This document shows, one piece after another, positions 61,754-64,000 of a stretch of DNA of 64,000 nt. The notes under the pieces were generated by a model that saw nothing but the letters and a program-made list of their open reading frames with translations, was not told the origin of the DNA and ran no database searches. A program made the translations under genes and the position numbers. Each line of letters starts with the position of its first letter. Position 1 is the first letter of the stretch. The stretch comes from Ustilago trichophora. Taxonomy: Eukaryota; Basidiomycota; Ustilaginomycetes; Ustilaginales; Ustilaginaceae. The stretch lies in assembly GCA_900323505.1 (NCBI GenBank), contig OOIN01000033.1:489711-553710 (forward strand). Direction: 5' to 3'.

Positions 61754-63839
61754 ATGTCTCAGCAATCTTTCCATCCTGATGACAGCGTACTTGCTGCTGA
61801 ACTTGTTGATGCAGGCATCGACACAATTGACGCAGTCAGTGATACGGACAGGTATGTTTGGGCAATCATCACCACGCATCATCAATGATCAGCAGCTGAC
61901 ATCACTATTTGCATTTTTTGAATTCAGTCACGCTCTCCCTGCTGCCAACCAAGCCGCAAATCAAGAAACCACCATTTCCACTCCAGTGGATCCTCAGCAC
62001 ACCGCTCAGCTGGCACGCTTCAACTTACGCTTGGTGGACCATCCCCGCATCCTGCTCTGCACCCTGGACAGCTGTTGTCCTCAATTGCCGCTCATCCCAG
62101 ACTTCAAGCACGTCACGGCTCACATCAAGAAGGTCCACAAGAAGCCGCTGGTTGGGTCTGCCAAGGAGATGCTGCGTAGCCTCCTTGATGAACTGGATGT
62201 ACCGTCTCCTGGCACGGTCTGCATCAACAAGGATCTTCTGCCAGAGCGCATGATTCCTGAGCTGGGTGAGCTCTTCCAAGGCTACCGCTGCAACTTGTGC
62301 TCCTATGCCGTCCAAGCCAAGTCTGCTTTCTACGAGCATCTGCGTGGGCATCCTGATGCTAAAGGCAGAGCATCGTACACCCATCCTGTTCCCATGCAGA
62401 AGTTGCACGAGTGCGGCAAGAAGATCCGCTACCTTCACGTCCGCAATCAAGATCTGGATCCCACACCGCCTCCTGCCATTCTCACCACCGCTCTGGATGC
62501 AAGCACCATCAGCGCCAATATCAAGACAAAGGTGGATGCCTTCCTCAAGCAGAATGAAGATTGCCTCCGTGAAGCAGACCTGCTCAAGCCAGGCATTCAG
62601 CCTGAATCTGCCAGCGGCAACATTGGTCCTTGGGCCAAGCAGCTGGGTTGGCATGCGTACTGGGCTGGCAAGCCTATTGTGGCCATTGGCGCACTCAGCA
62701 AGTCAAAAAAGGTGTGGCCTGGTGCTCATATAGACTTTGTCCATTGGGTATTGGTCATGACACAGCAAGCAGCCGCAACATGGATGACGGCTTTCCTCAA
62801 GACTGGCAGGCAGGTGCAACAGACTTTCCGTGCCTACAGTCCTGAACCAAGCCAGCCGTACAACCTCAGCCTACCAACAGTCAAGAAACGTGCGGACATG
62901 TGGGCCTTTTTACTTGCTCTGCTTATCCATGCGGTCTTTGACGGTGTCTCTTTTGGCTATTACGGTGACAGTGACCAGACTGAGCATCTTGGTCTCAGCG
63001 CACACCTGGACTCTGTACTGCAAGATCTGCATGATCTTTACTACGGTGCAGATGCAGACATTGATCCGCTCACTGATGAAGATCTGGCAAGCAAGGCAGT
63101 GCCGCTCCTCCTCCAACTCTCTCACCTCTTGGTCACGCAACAGCCAGAGGTGTATGGTGAGAATGACAAGCTTGCTTTGGTACGGCTGTTCCTCCACCTC
63201 TGCGTCAGCGCAGATGGCACTCCCATTCCCGTCAATGCCGCTACGTCCATCATTGCCAGCTTGGAGTTCTGCTGCCGTGCAGTGCTCTGGCAGTGGCTGT
63301 TGGATCCAGAAGATGGTGTGCTCATTGAGCGCTCTGCTGAGGAGATTGCTGCCGAGGTTGATCTACAGATGAAGCGCTATCTGTACAGCACCAGCAGCTC
63401 CGCCAGCTCATACCTACAATCCCTTCACCGGTATGGCACAGTACTTGCGCAAGATGATGGCACCAACTTCCACTTTTCCTGGCAGCAAGATCTCAAGAGC
63501 GTCAAGTTTGGAACAGAGACCATCCAAGTGGACCGTCTCCAAGCTCTGATGCATGGTGCGCAAAAGCGGGCAGAAGCTTTGCTACGTCAGCTCTGCCTTT
63601 TGCCAGAGGATGCATCACTTGCGCTCAACCTGAAGCACATTCTGGATGATCACCGCAACATGCAACCAGACTTCAGCTTTGTGGCCGCTTCTCCGGAGCT
63701 GCAGAGCATCAGCAGTGTTCTCTGCCGTGCTGCTGCTGGTAACGTACCTGCTGCGCAACCCCTCATGGATCCATACTCTGATGAGTTGGAGTTCGATGCA
63801 GATGCTGCCAATGCATACTTCAGCATGCACAATGGTTAG
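61754..63839 (+). CDS. Telomere-truncated zinc-finger gene, OrsD/DUF3505-like (possible telomere-linked helicase N-terminus)
   Basis: Exon 1 is 61754-61851 (MSQQSFHPDD...), exon 2 61928-63839; the 76-nt GTATGT...TTCAG intron falls in phase 2, total 669 aa. Residues ~65-175 match the OrsD/DUF3505 layout: RLVDHPRILLCTLDSCC, then HVTAHIKKVHKK and YRCNLCSYAVQAKSAFYEHL, two CCHH-type elements. The rest is helical without recognised motifs. The frame enters the telomere: AATGGTTAG, where TAG belongs to the first TTAGGG unit. The true C-terminus is therefore lost. In fungi, such N-terminal regions accompany subtelomeric RecQ-like helicases (UTASa in Ustilago maydis is a telomere-linked RecQ gene), but no helicase motif remains here, so that link is inference. 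An unspliced start at 61671 lacks an ATG in frame. Confidence 0.72.
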
Positions 63840-64000
63840 GGTTAGGGTTAGGGTTAGGGTTAGGGTTAGGGTTAGGGTTAGGGTTAGGGTTAGGGTTAGG
63901 GTTAGGGTTAGGGTTAGGGTTAGGGTTAGGGTTAGGGTTAGGGTTAGGGTTAGGGTTAGGGTTAGGGTTAGGGTTAGGGTTAGGGTTAGGGTTAGGGTTA
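63834..64000 (+). repeat. Telomere, (TTAGGG)n
   Basis: Perfect TTAGGG units fill the window from about 63836 to its end (27 full units plus TTA), G-rich strand running 5'-3' to the end, as at a right chromosome terminus. Confidence 0.98.

Noticed and set aside
63834..64000. CRISPR-like direct repeat array
   Set aside because: Uniform 6-bp TTAGGG units without spacers at a chromosome terminus are a telomere.

Overview
The window is the right end of a fungal chromosome. It closes on about 27 TTAGGG repeats in the orientation of a true terminus. Gene content (single-copy housekeeping genes with few, short GT-AG introns; a FAL1-type helicase of 397 aa; a 1,553-aa BUB1 kinase that keeps a KEN box; a type II membrane GH17 glucanase) and the TTAGGG telomere fit a basidiomycete, most likely a smut-type Ustilaginomycete. 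The lineage is an inference from protein character; no marker gene such as rRNA is present.

Layout. 1-3.6 kb: a secreted protein of unknown function and, next to it, a second secreted-type reading frame with no ATG and an in-frame TAG. 3.9-11.5 kb: two head-to-head pairs of RNA-metabolism genes (FAL1/SF3A3 and RNase H2A/RRP6). 11.5-17.3 kb: a transposon island. It holds a CpG-starved degenerate stretch, a broken Tc1/mariner-type transposase, a short element with 145-bp terminal inverted repeats and TA duplications, and three copies of a dispersed repeat. 17.3-46.9 kb: ordinary core genes (GH17 glucanase, mitochondrial uS11m, TMEM19-like protein, COG6, a POT peptide transporter, a mitochondrial-type protein, an MSC2-like zinc transporter, a penta-EF-hand protein, an APE1-type AP endonuclease in six exons, BUB1 and a SAS4-like chromatin protein), largely alternating in strand.

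47.5-64 kb is the subtelomere, and every gene here points to the telomere. It carries three consecutive paralogues (about 1,000-1,150 aa each) joining a P-loop NTPase to a C-terminal PD-(D/E)XK-like nuclease. Their motifs match the fungal Crinkler/RHS-type (CR) NTPase-nuclease class. The first copy is damaged by an in-frame TGA and a Walker B Glu-to-Lys change; the second is divergent; the third looks intact and has a dispersed-repeat copy in its promoter. Distal to them are a PIF/Harbinger transposase with one in-frame TGA, a repeat-rich spacer, and a two-exon zinc-finger gene (OrsD/DUF3505-like, probably the N-terminal part of a telomere-linked helicase) whose stop codon is made by the first telomeric repeat.

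The CR-like array together with the telomere-capped gene is the most unusual part of the window. Gene boundaries given here come from reading frames and splice consensus by eye; no database search was possible.
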